Positions 35,757-43,213 of a DNA stretch of 64,000 nt are shown piece after piece. This DNA is from Burkholderia diffusa (lineage in GTDB: Bacteria > Pseudomonadota > Gammaproteobacteria > Burkholderiales > Burkholderiaceae), in assembly GCF_902499115.1 (NCBI RefSeq), contig NZ_CABVPN010000009.1, forward strand, positions 152,600-216,599. The letters are read 5' to 3'. Numbering within the stretch: position 1 is the stretch's first letter; every line of letters begins with the position of its first letter. The position numbers and the translations under genes were made by a program. The notes beneath the pieces are model-generated. The model was given only the letters and a program-made list of their open reading frames with translations. It was not told the origin of the DNA and made no database searches.

Positions 35757-36216
35757 GGACTGCTCCTCGTTCACGTGCGGCGGCGATGTCAGGGCGCAGC
35801 GGCACGTCGCGCACCGGTACGCGGCGGCAATGGATGCCGTGCCACGCGTCGGATGGTGTCGTTCAGGAGGCCGCTTCAGTCATCGCAATCCGCGTGTGCT
35901 GGATGCCGCCAGCACGTCGGTCAAGACACCTCTTCGTTTTCATTGCTTGTCGAGTGCGCCCAAGGATGCGGACGCGACGGGAAGGCCAGTCCGTGCATAT
36001 GACGAATGCGTCGAAGTGGATAGCAATGTAGGCGATCGGTATGCGGCGCGGGAGGCAATTTTTTGTAACAGGACGTAGCCGGAAAGCGTTGCCGAAGCGG
36101 TGCTTCCGGAACGCAAAATTTGCCGCCGGAAAGTTCGGAAACCGAATCGAAAGCGCGAATCGGAATCGCTATCGATTACGCGGCATCGTGCCGATGCGGC
36201 GCACCGCCGGCGCCGT
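35757..36216. other. Intergenic region upstream of the BNR-protein gene
   Basis: 460 bp, holding the promoter of the BNR gene. Short frames here (for example 35786-36031) lack ribosome sites and recognisable products. No operator or RNA gene identified. Confidence 0.5.
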
Positions 36217-36648
36217 TCAGCGTTCGGTCGGAAAGCGGTCCTGCAATGCGTGCAGCCAGCGCGCGACGACGTCGAGTTCGGCGTCGGAAAACCCGTCGCA
36301 CAGCTTGCCGTTCAGCTCGCGCAGCGCCACGCGCGCACGCTTGAGCGCCGCTTGTCCTTCGTCGGTCAGGAACAGGCGCGTTGCACGCCCGTCGTCCGAA
36401 TCGGCGTGACGCGCGAGCAGGCCGGCCTTCGCCATCCGGTCGGCGAGCCCCGTCATCGCGGACGGCGCCAATTGCAGCGCCGCGCCGACTTCGCCGATCA
36501 GCGCGCCGTCCTGCCTCGCGAGGCAGAACAGCACGCCGGCCTGCGCGGCGCTGGCGCGCGCATCGGTCTCGGCCTTGCGATCGACCCAGCGCTGCACGCG
36601 CCGCTGGCCGATGGTCAACAGGAAAAACAGTCGTCGGTCTTCGCTCAA
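36217..36648 (-). CDS. MarR-family transcriptional regulator
   Basis: 143 residues with the winged-helix MarR core: 'AAQAGVLFCLARQDGALIGE' (helices 2-3), recognition helix 'LQLAPSAMTGLADRMAKAGL' and wing 'RHADSDDGRATRLFLTDEGQ'. The start is TTG (36646-36648): it overlaps the stop of the hydrolase in a TTGA arrangement, and no ATG precedes the domain. The hydrolase-regulator pair resembles auto-regulated marR operons. Palindromes TATTTC-N6-GAAATA at 37584 and 37614, just before the operon, are the likely targets. The inducing ligand may be a substrate of the hydrolase (inference). Confidence 0.85.
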   Translation of the reverse strand: MSEDRRLFFLLTIGQRRVQRWVDRKAETDARASAAQAGVLFCLARQDGALIGEVGAALQLAPSAMTGLADRMAKAGLLARHADSDDGRATRLFLTDEGQAALKRARVALRELNGKLCDGFSDAELDVVARWLHALQDRFPTER

Positions 36649-37562
36649 GCTCGGTTCCCGGCTGCAATGGAAAGGGACGGGCGACCCGCAGCGCGCGGCG
36701 CGTCGAGCGCCTGTGCGAGCCAGTCTGCGACCGCTGGCCACAGCACGGTGCCTGGCCGGCTGCGGAAGAAACCCATGTGTCCGACCGGTCCGCTGCCCGC
36801 GGCGTTCGGATCGATCTGGCGGCGTTCGACGGCCGCCCGGGTCAGGTAGCTTACCAGCAGGTCGATCGCGGGCGGGTTCGCCCACGGATCGTCGTCGAAG
36901 CCGAGCGCGAGAATCGGCAACTGCTGCTTCGAGAAGCGCTCGGCTGCCCCGAGCGTCGGATCGTCGAAGAAGTAGCGCGGCAACGTGGTCCAGCGGCTCC
37001 ACTCGCGGAACACGCCGGCGGGGAGGTCCTCGCCGAGCCCGAGCCGCTTGCCCGGCACGTAGCCGAGCAGCGCGGACGCGAGCGGGCCGAGCACGCGCAG
37101 GATCAGCCGCACCTTCAGCCGCTCGGCCGCGCGGGAAATCAGCCGCGTGCTGCCCGCGTGCGCGGCGACGAGCACGGCCGCGCGCAGGTGCGCGGTGCCG
37201 GCCGACAGCCCGATCGCGTGACCGCCGACGCTATGCCCGACCGCCAGCAGCGGCAACCCTGCGTACGCGTCGCGCGCCCACGCGATCGCGGCGCCCACGT
37301 CGAGTTCGACCCAGTCGCGCATGCGAGCCTGCAGCGCGCTCAGCCGCGCGGGTCGCGACGCACCGATGCCGCGATAGTTGTAGGTCAGCGCCGCGAAGCC
37401 GCGTTCGGTCAGGAAGCGCGCGAAGCCCGCGTACAGCCGCTCCGGCACGGCGGTGGCCGGATGGATCAACACCAGCGCGCGCGGCGGCGTGTCCGGCAAC
37501 CACCGCGTGCCGCGCAGCGTATAGCCGTCGGCGGCGCAAAACTCCACGGGGTCTGACGTCAT
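36645..37562 (-). CDS. Alpha/beta hydrolase
   Basis: 305 residues. The nucleophile elbow is 'AVGHSVGGHAIGL' (GHSVGG), with 'VLIHPATAVPERLYAGFARF' at the oxyanion strand, and the C-terminal 'GPVGHMGFF' carries the catalytic His. The style is that of serine aminopeptidase-S33/YheT-like hydrolases, with esterase or lipase activity likely. The ATG at 37560-37562 follows GAGG; a frame reaching 37625 would read through the operator region. Its stop overlaps the MarR start. Two palindromic operators lie 22-69 bp upstream, so it is probably repressed by the co-transcribed MarR. Confidence 0.84.
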   Translation of the reverse strand: MTSDPVEFCAADGYTLRGTRWLPDTPPRALVLIHPATAVPERLYAGFARFLTERGFAALTYNYRGIGASRPARLSALQARMRDWVELDVGAAIAWARDAYAGLPLLAVGHSVGGHAIGLSAGTAHLRAAVLVAAHAGSTRLISRAAERLKVRLILRVLGPLASALLGYVPGKRLGLGEDLPAGVFREWSRWTTLPRYFFDDPTLGAAERFSKQQLPILALGFDDDPWANPPAIDLLVSYLTRAAVERRQIDPNAAGSGPVGHMGFFRSRPGTVLWPAVADWLAQALDAPRAAGRPSLSIAAGNRA

Positions 37563-37583
37563 GGCGATCCTCATTCGGGAAGT

Positions 37584-37601
37584 TATTTCGTATGCGAAAT
37601 A
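37584..37601. promoter_or_regulatory. MarR-type operator, site 1
   Basis: TATTTCG-tatg-CGAAATA: 7-bp arms, near-perfect palindrome, 22 bp before the hydrolase start. The same TATTTC-N6-GAAATA form occurs at 37614-37631 and at 43098-43115. Confidence 0.7.
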
Positions 37602-37613
37602 TAGTGCGTGGTT

Positions 37614-37631
37614 TATTTCGTGCACGAAATA
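37614..37631. promoter_or_regulatory. MarR-type operator, site 2 (perfect palindrome)
   Basis: TATTTCGTGCACGAAATA is a perfect 18-bp palindrome. Its centre is 30 bp from that of site 1, about three helical turns, so two dimers could bind the same face of the DNA. It lies between the hydrolase-marR operon and the divergent binding-protein gene and may control both. Confidence 0.75.
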
Positions 37632-37861
37632 TCTATCGAGGAATCATTCGAACGGCGTTGCGCGACGCGTGGCGGCCGGCGTCGCTTCGTGGCGACTCAT
37701 CCATAAAACATTTGCATCTTTGCATAGAAGAATATTGCGTTTGTCTCATGAAGCGGATCGCCTTATCTTCATCGGTTCCATCCGTGCGCCGGCCGTCGCG
37801 GCAAGCGGACCCAAGGGCGACGCCGTCGCGCGGCCGTCCGCCAACCACCGGGGAGATCACG

Positions 37862-38827
37862 TTGTTGAGCCGAATCGTCACGGCGCTGCTGCTCGCGCTC
37901 GCCGCGCAGCCGGGCATCGCCAAAGACACCGTCACGCTGCGCGTCGGTGAACAGAATTACTTCAACATCCAGGCGTCGATGGAGGCGTCCGGCGTGCTGA
38001 AGGACCTGCCTTACACGATCGAGTGGAAGCACTTCCAGGCCGCCGCGCCCGTTGCCGAAAGCCTGAACGGCAATGCGATCGACATCGGCTTCCTCGGCGA
38101 TTCCGCGCTGCTCACGCTGGCCGCGCGCGGCGCGCCGGTGAAAGTGATCGCGGTGTCGCGGCAGAGCCTCGACGGCGTCGCGATCCTCGTGCCGAAGAAC
38201 TCGCCGGTGCGCACCGTCGCCGACCTGCAGGGCAAGACCGTGGCCGTCTGGCGTGGCGCATGGAGCCAGCAGCTCGTGCTGCGCGCGCTCGAACACGCTG
38301 GCCTGCGCGCGGATTCCGTCAAGTACGCTTACCTGATGCCGATCGATGCGACCAACGCGCTCGCGAACGGCTCGGTCGACGCCGTGTCGCTGTGGGAGCC
38401 GTTCGTCAGCACGCTCGCGCTGCGGCAAGGCGCGCGGCCGGTGACGACCGCGCAGGGCCTGATGCCCGCGCTGAGCTTCGTCGCGGCGAACGAGCAGGCG
38501 GCTACGGCCAGGCGCGCGGAGATCACCGATTTCCTGAAGCGCGTGGTGGCCGCACGCCAGTGGGTCGACAGTCATCCGCGCGAGTATGCCGACCTGTGGG
38601 CGAAGCGCGCGACGCTCGAGCCGGACGTCGCGTACCGCTGGCTCGACAACGCGCACCAGCGCGTGGGCCCCGTCGACGACACGGCCGCGAAGGATGCGCA
38701 GAACACGGCCGACTTCCTGCACAAGGCCGGCGTGATTCCGGCCGCCTACGACACGGCGAAGCTGCTCGACTGGTCGTATGCGGGCGCATTCGCGGCGCCC
38801 GCGCAAAAGACGGCCGCCGCGCAGTGA
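37862..38827 (+). CDS. Orphan ABC substrate-binding protein, aliphatic-sulfonate (SsuA/TauA) type
   Basis: 321 residues. Signal peptide 'LSRIVTALLLALAAQPGIAK'. The binding-protein core has 'LRVGEQNYFNIQASMEASGV', 'SLNGNAIDIGFLGDSALLTL', 'DLQGKTVAVWRGAWSQQLVL' and 'ANGSVDAVSLWEPFVSTLAL', the SsuA/NMT1 pattern. I take the first of two adjacent TTG codons as start, 6 nt after GGAG (GGGAGATCAC upstream); an ATG at 37748 has no site and would precede the signal peptide. No permease or ATPase gene follows, so it would depend on a transporter elsewhere. Divergent from the hydrolase-marR operon across the paired operators. Confidence 0.82.
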   Translation: MLSRIVTALLLALAAQPGIAKDTVTLRVGEQNYFNIQASMEASGVLKDLPYTIEWKHFQAAAPVAESLNGNAIDIGFLGDSALLTLAARGAPVKVIAVSRQSLDGVAILVPKNSPVRTVADLQGKTVAVWRGAWSQQLVLRALEHAGLRADSVKYAYLMPIDATNALANGSVDAVSLWEPFVSTLALRQGARPVTTAQGLMPALSFVAANEQAATARRAEITDFLKRVVAARQWVDSHPREYADLWAKRATLEPDVAYRWLDNAHQRVGPVDDTAAKDAQNTADFLHKAGVIPAAYDTAKLLDWSYAGAFAAPAQKTAAAQ

Positions 38828-38937
38828 CCGTGCCGCCACGTCCGCCCGTTTCCGGCGATTCACGCGCATGTCGCGGAACTCGACCGGTATCACGCGGCGG
38901 TGACGGCGTAGGCGGCGAAGGTTGTCTTTTCGTTTCA

Positions 38938-38978
38938 CCCGGGCATTTCAATCGTGGAATGCCGGGACGATTTCATTT
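38938..38978 (+). terminator. Hairpin terminator after the binding-protein gene
   Basis: cccggg-catttca / tggaatgccggg forms a stem with one bulged G and loop atcg, followed by a T-rich stretch (gatttcatttcat). Confidence 0.5.
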
Positions 38979-38997
38979 CATGGGTCAGCGCATCGAG

Positions 38998-39130
38998 TCA
39001 GAACGACGGCAACCCCGGCGGATTCGTCTCCGCGCGCGCGACCGCCTCGCTCTGCTTACCCCAGCGCGCAAGCGCCTGCCCGTAGCGGCCGTTGCCGATG
39101 AGCGCGTTCGTCGCGAGCGTCAGCGGATTG
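38998..39130 (-). pseudogene. C-terminal remnant of an amino-acid ABC substrate-binding protein
   Basis: Read on the minus strand, the frame gives 'LTLATNALIGNGRYGQALAR' then 'WGKQSEAVARAETNPPGLP' and a stop. This is the typical last 40 residues of a family-3 periplasmic amino-acid-binding protein ('...G.Y..IL.KWG...GA.....INP'). The other 200 or so residues are missing, and the frame joins directly to a permease fragment, so it is a deletion remnant. Confidence 0.7.
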
Positions 39131-39239
39131 CGCCTCCCGCATGGTGGCGCTCGACCTCGACCTGGATCGCGGACAGCACGGTCAGGATGATCAGGTACCA
39201 GACGGTCGCGACCATCAGCAGCGGAATCACTTCGAAATT
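39120..39239 (-). pseudogene. C-terminal remnant of an amino-acid ABC transporter permease
   Basis: 'NFEVIPLLMVATVWYLIILT' then 'VLSAIQVEVERHHAGG' is the usual last transmembrane segment and tail of HisM/GlnP-type permeases ('...E.I..LL.VA..YLI......'). Only about 35 residues remain, running out of frame into the binding-protein fragment at about 39120-39130. Together the two pieces indicate an ABC transporter operon collapsed by deletion, once placed next to the deacylase at 39316. Confidence 0.7.
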
Positions 39240-39315
39240 AAGGATTTCGCAGGGTGTGTCAGAAGGCTTGCAGGGGGAGTGGGGTGGGCTGAGAAACCGT
39301 AGTCGATCAGGCGTA

Positions 39316-40350
39316 TTACCCGATGACGCGCGGCGGCGTCGAAGCCTCCGCCAGCTGAAACAGGCAATCGCCGCGCCGCACCTGTGCGGGCACGCGCTTG
39401 CACACCACTTCGCCGTCGCCCTTGAAGCGATGCAGCACGGGTTCACGCAGCGGCGTGTCGGGGAAGTGCACCCACGCGGCCGGCTGGCCGGCCTTCACCT
39501 GGTCGCCGAGTTCGACGAGCGGTTCATACAGCCCGCGCTCGTACGCGTAGACGAAGTGGCGATCGCCGTCGACGCGCAGGAAGCGCGTGACGGTCGGCGG
39601 CGCGTCGGGCACGAGTGCGCCGTGCAGCAGGCCGATATGGCCGAGGTAGTGCAGCAGCCCGTGGCGGCCGAGCCGGATCAGCGACGGATCGGCCATCCCC
39701 GCGCCGCCGAGCTCGGTCACGATCGAGATCGCGCCCTGCCGGCGCGCGGCCGATGCCGAGTGCACCGGGTTCGGCGCGTGCAGCAGCGCGTTCGGCAGCC
39801 CGAACGCGACCAGCAGCCCGTTGAGCTTCGCCGCCTCGTCGTCGTCGAGCGGGTCGATCGCGAGCATGTTGCCGCCCTGGTACAGCAGCGAGCTGCCGCC
39901 CGAATGCAGGTCGACCAGATACTGCGCGCGCGACAGCAGCGCATGCTCGATGTAATGCGCGATCATCTGCGTCGGCGTGCCGGTCGGGTCGCCGGGGAAG
40001 CTGCGATTCAGGTTGCCTTCGTCGAGCGGCGACACGCGCAAGCCTGCATCGGCCGCGGGGAAATTCGCCATCGGCAGCAGGATCAGTTGCCCGCTGACCA
40101 TCTCCGGATCGATCTCGCGCATCAGCTGCGACACGATGATCTGGCCTTCGTATTCGTCGCCGTGGTTGCCGGCCATCACGAGCGCGACCGGGCCGTCGCC
40201 ATTGCGGATCGACGCGATCGGGATCGGCAGCCAGCCGTATGCGGAGCGATGCACGGAATGCGGCAGGCGCAGGTAGCCCGCATGCTTGCCTTGTGCATCG
40301 AGATCGATTTCGCAGTGGATGGGATTTCGGTGGGAGGAGGAAGCGGTCAT
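39316..40350 (-). CDS. Succinylglutamate desuccinylase/aspartoacylase-family deacylase, DoeB-like
   Basis: 344 residues of the AstE/AspA zinc-carboxypeptidase family. Zinc ligands are in 'GNHGDEYEG' (about 61-69: His63 and Glu66) and the His of 'YLVDLHSGG' (about 146). 'LPMANFPAADAGLRVSPLDE' and 'GNLNRSFPGDPTGTPTQMIA' follow. A C-terminal lipoyl-like beta domain ('ELGDQVKAGQPAAWVHFPDT') is typical of DoeB-type N-acetyl-diaminobutyrate deacetylases. Likely reaction: removal of an acyl group from an N-acylated amino acid; the exact substrate is uncertain. The remnants of an amino-acid ABC transporter lie directly downstream, suggesting it once worked with an uptake system. Confidence 0.86.
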   Translation of the reverse strand: MTASSSHRNPIHCEIDLDAQGKHAGYLRLPHSVHRSAYGWLPIPIASIRNGDGPVALVMAGNHGDEYEGQIIVSQLMREIDPEMVSGQLILLPMANFPAADAGLRVSPLDEGNLNRSFPGDPTGTPTQMIAHYIEHALLSRAQYLVDLHSGGSSLLYQGGNMLAIDPLDDDEAAKLNGLLVAFGLPNALLHAPNPVHSASAARRQGAISIVTELGGAGMADPSLIRLGRHGLLHYLGHIGLLHGALVPDAPPTVTRFLRVDGDRHFVYAYERGLYEPLVELGDQVKAGQPAAWVHFPDTPLREPVLHRFKGDGEVVCKRVPAQVRRGDCLFQLAEASTPPRVIG

Positions 40351-40592
40351 GGCGGCATCGTTCGATGAACGTAATCTGCCATCTTATCGGGAAACGACCG
40401 CCGCGCGGCGTGCGCGATGCGGGCGATGCCGGACGCGGTCAAGCGGCTCGCGCGCGAACCTGCGACATGCGCCATCCGAGCAGCCGCACGCGATGTTGCA
40501 GCGGTGATACGCATGCCGGCGCGCGGCCGCCCGCGCACGCCGTGTTGCGCGTCGGGCCCCTTGTCGCAACGGGGCCGGCGCGCGCGATCGCT

Positions 40593-40868
40593 TCAGCGAC
40601 CGGATGTTTCAGCTTCGATACGGCCTTCTTCCCACAGCGCCCAGAAACGGCTGCCGGCGCGATAGGGATTTGCGCGTCGCGCCGCGTGATCGGTGACGCC
40701 CTGGCGAAATGCGCCGTACAGCGTCAGCGGCGGATTGTCGACACACGCGGCTTCACGCGCGGCGGGCGCGCGGTGATCGGAAACGAGTCGCCGGATCAGC
40801 GAGGCGCCGTCGATCACGTCAAGTTGATCGCTCGCTTCCGCACGGCTGAGGACTTCGACGGTATTCAT
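40593..40868 (-). CDS. Conserved-looking small protein of unknown function
   Basis: 91 residues starting MNTVEVLSRAEASDQLDVID, hydrophilic, no signal peptide, one Cys. It ends 'YRAGSRFWALWEEGRIEAET'. The ATG at 40866-40868 follows GGGAG and the codon bias fits. The Ala/Arg/Trp-rich C-terminal 'GSRFWALWEEGR' may be helical. I recognise no family; a longer frame to 41102 is rejected for lack of a ribosome site. It lies alone between the deacylase and GGDEF genes. Confidence 0.55.
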   Translation of the reverse strand: MNTVEVLSRAEASDQLDVIDGASLIRRLVSDHRAPAAREAACVDNPPLTLYGAFRQGVTDHAARRANPYRAGSRFWALWEEGRIEAETSGR

Positions 40869-41158
40869 GTGTGGGCTCCCTGACATCCTGTTTCCAGTCA
40901 AAGAGCAATAAGGGTGCCAGCCGCGAAATTCCGCTTGCCGCACCGATCGTGCGGGCTTCTGCGGCGAACGTGACGCGCGGTGCGGGCCGATGTTACGGAA
41001 CACGTCACGTGACACGGGCGAGCGCGGCGGAACACGTGCGCGTATGCGCCCAGCCACGCGAAGCGTTTCGGGAATCAATCGCGGGGAAGCGAAAAGGGAC
41101 ACGCAGGAGGGACGCGCAGTAAAGCGCGCAGGCCGTCGGCGTGAACGAACGCGCGCGC

Positions 41159-42709
41159 TCAGCTCGTGGTCGCGGGCGCCACGCGCCTGCTTCCTGCCGA
41201 ATAGAAGCGGTAGATTCCCTTGCCGGCCGACTTCGCTTCGTACAGCGCGCTGTCGGCCTGCCGGATCAGTTCGTCGGCGGAGCCGTGCCCGTCGTCGAGC
41301 GCGATGCCGATGCTGATCCCGAAGCTGACGGTCTCGCCGATCGACAGCGCGTACGGCGCCGAGATCTGCCGGATGATCCGCGCGGCGAGCAGCGAACAGG
41401 CCTGCATCGTGGTGGCGTCGAGCGCGACGACGAACTCGTCGCCGCCGATCCGCGCCGCCAGCTCGCCGGGCGGCAGGGTCTTGCCGAGCCGCTCGGCGAC
41501 CTGCGTGAGCACTTCATCGCCGGCCTGGTGGCCGAACCGGTCGTTGATTGCCTTGAAGCCGTCGAGGTCGAGATACATGACGGCGAGCGTGGCGCCCGGC
41601 AGGCGCGGCCGATGCGCGAGCATCCGCTTGAGTTGCGCATGCAGTTCGTGGCGGTTCGGCAATCCCGTCAGCGCGTCGTGTCGCGCGAGGTGCCGGATGT
41701 GCTGCTCGCTGCGGCGGCGCGTGGTGACGTCCTCGACGATGACCACCGCGTTGCCGTCCGGCACGCGATGGCGTGTCAGTTCCAGCTGTCGGCCGTCGGC
41801 GAGCGTGATGTCGAGCGGCACCGGTTCGTCATGGTTCAGCCAGACGTCGCATTGCACGGCGAGACCTGCACCGTCGGAATCGGTCACCGCGTTCGCGCCG
41901 AGCGCCGCGACGACGTCGGGTAGCGGCGTATCGAGCATGATCTCGCGTGGCGAGCCGAACAATTGCGCGGTACGACGGTTCGCGACGATCACGCGGCTCT
42001 CGCCGTCGATCATGCACAGGCCGTGCGGCATGTAGGTGAGGGCGGCGTCGAAGCGCGCGACGAGCTCGGCGTTGCGCTGGCGCGCGGCGATCAGCGCGAC
42101 CAGCACGCGGTAATGACGCTGGACGACCGTGCGCATGGCCGCGAGATAGATCGCGAGCGGCGGCAGCAGCAGCCATGCGCCGGGCCGGTCGACCAGCAAC
42201 GCGCCGAGGCCGATCGGCAGGACGCCGAGCGTGACCTGGGTCATCGCGAGCCGCGGCAGCGCCGAATTGCGCGACGCGATCCCGCCGAACACGCCGCCCG
42301 CGACCATCACCGACAGCGTGCCGAGCTCGGCGTCGGGCGCCGCCACGCAGCCCATCACGCCGAGGCCGAGCACGAAGCACGCGGCAAGCGACACGGGCGC
42401 ATAGCGCAGCGCCCAGTATTCGGCGCGATCGTCGCCGGCGGCACGGTGCACTGCATACGCGCGTGCGATCGCGAGCCGCGCGGCGAGCAGGCCGACGTCG
42501 ACGATGAGCCACACCGAACACCAGAGTTGTTGCAGCCGGATCAGCGCGATCGCCGCGACGAACGCGCTGGCGAGGCCGGACAGCGCCATCGGGCGTACGT
42601 CTTCGAACAGCGTGACGAGCATCGACGGGCGTAGCCCGGCCGTCACGCGGTGATTGCCGCAGGGGGGAGTGGCGAGAACGGCGTTCAGGAGGCTTGCCTT
42701 GACTGCCAT
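41159..42709 (-). CDS. Membrane diguanylate cyclase (PAS-GGDEF)
   Basis: 516 residues. The N-terminal half carries about six hydrophobic segments (a MASE-like sensor). A PAS-like domain comes next ('FDAALTYMPHGLCMIDGESR', about 240-350) and then GGDEF with an intact GGDEF motif (422-426) and 'LDLDGFKAINDRFGHQAGDE'. The inhibitory RxxD five residues before the motif is absent ('PGELAARIGGDEF'), so product inhibition is unlikely. No EAL domain follows, so it should make c-di-GMP only. The ATG at 42707-42709 is preferred over 42763. It faces away from the molybdenum operon, so the two are probably regulated separately. Confidence 0.92.
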   Translation of the reverse strand: MAVKASLLNAVLATPPCGNHRVTAGLRPSMLVTLFEDVRPMALSGLASAFVAAIALIRLQQLWCSVWLIVDVGLLAARLAIARAYAVHRAAGDDRAEYWALRYAPVSLAACFVLGLGVMGCVAAPDAELGTLSVMVAGGVFGGIASRNSALPRLAMTQVTLGVLPIGLGALLVDRPGAWLLLPPLAIYLAAMRTVVQRHYRVLVALIAARQRNAELVARFDAALTYMPHGLCMIDGESRVIVANRRTAQLFGSPREIMLDTPLPDVVAALGANAVTDSDGAGLAVQCDVWLNHDEPVPLDITLADGRQLELTRHRVPDGNAVVIVEDVTTRRRSEQHIRHLARHDALTGLPNRHELHAQLKRMLAHRPRLPGATLAVMYLDLDGFKAINDRFGHQAGDEVLTQVAERLGKTLPPGELAARIGGDEFVVALDATTMQACSLLAARIIRQISAPYALSIGETVSFGISIGIALDDGHGSADELIRQADSALYEAKSAGKGIYRFYSAGSRRVAPATTS

Positions 42710-43213
42710 GGCTATTTTGACCTCGACACGATGCGGCGCATTGCCGAGCGCCCCGCACGGCACGTGGCGGGGCGACCGGCGAGCCGGATGCGCACGACAT
42801 TACCATGAAACGCCGGCCGCGCGTGACGTGCGGGGGCGTCGGCGAGTCGTCTCTGACCACGCCGGCGTGCGCCGTGCGCATTCGCCGACGCGGGGGCAGG
42901 CGTCGTTGCCCACGGGACGATGTCGGACAGTCGCCCGCGGACCGGTTTCGGCGCGCGCCGCACATGGCAGGCCCCTGGCGCGCGATCGTCCGGCGGCGAT
43001 CGATACGCCCGCCGCGACACCGCCCGGTCGGGCTCGTGTGCCGCCCGCGACCGGGCGCCGCAGCCCGTGTGAATCCCGTTATAAGAAATTCAATAAGTAT
43101 TTCATGCGGGAAATACTATAGGCGATATATCTAAAACAATGCCAGAATGCGCGCCGCTCCGAACGCCGCGACACCCTATCGCCGTCCGAGCCGCATCAGG
43201 AGGTTCCCCCCAC
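42710..43213. other. Divergent intergenic region upstream of the molybdenum dehydrogenase operon
   Basis: 504 bp without a supported gene. The last 130 bp before the operon are A/T-rich and contain the palindrome listed next. A strong AGGAGG (43197-43202) precedes the operon. Confidence 0.6.
43098..43115. promoter_or_regulatory. Operator-like palindrome upstream of the molybdenum dehydrogenase operon
   Basis: AGTATTTC-atgcgg-GAAATACT (43096-43117) contains TATTTC-N6-GAAATA, the same half-sites and spacing as the two marR-operon palindromes. It lies 99 bp before the operon's first start codon. Confidence 0.65.

Noticed and set aside
39120..39446. 108-residue frame as an intact small membrane protein
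   Set aside because: Only its last 40 residues look real and they match the tail of an ABC permease. The first part has unrelated composition.
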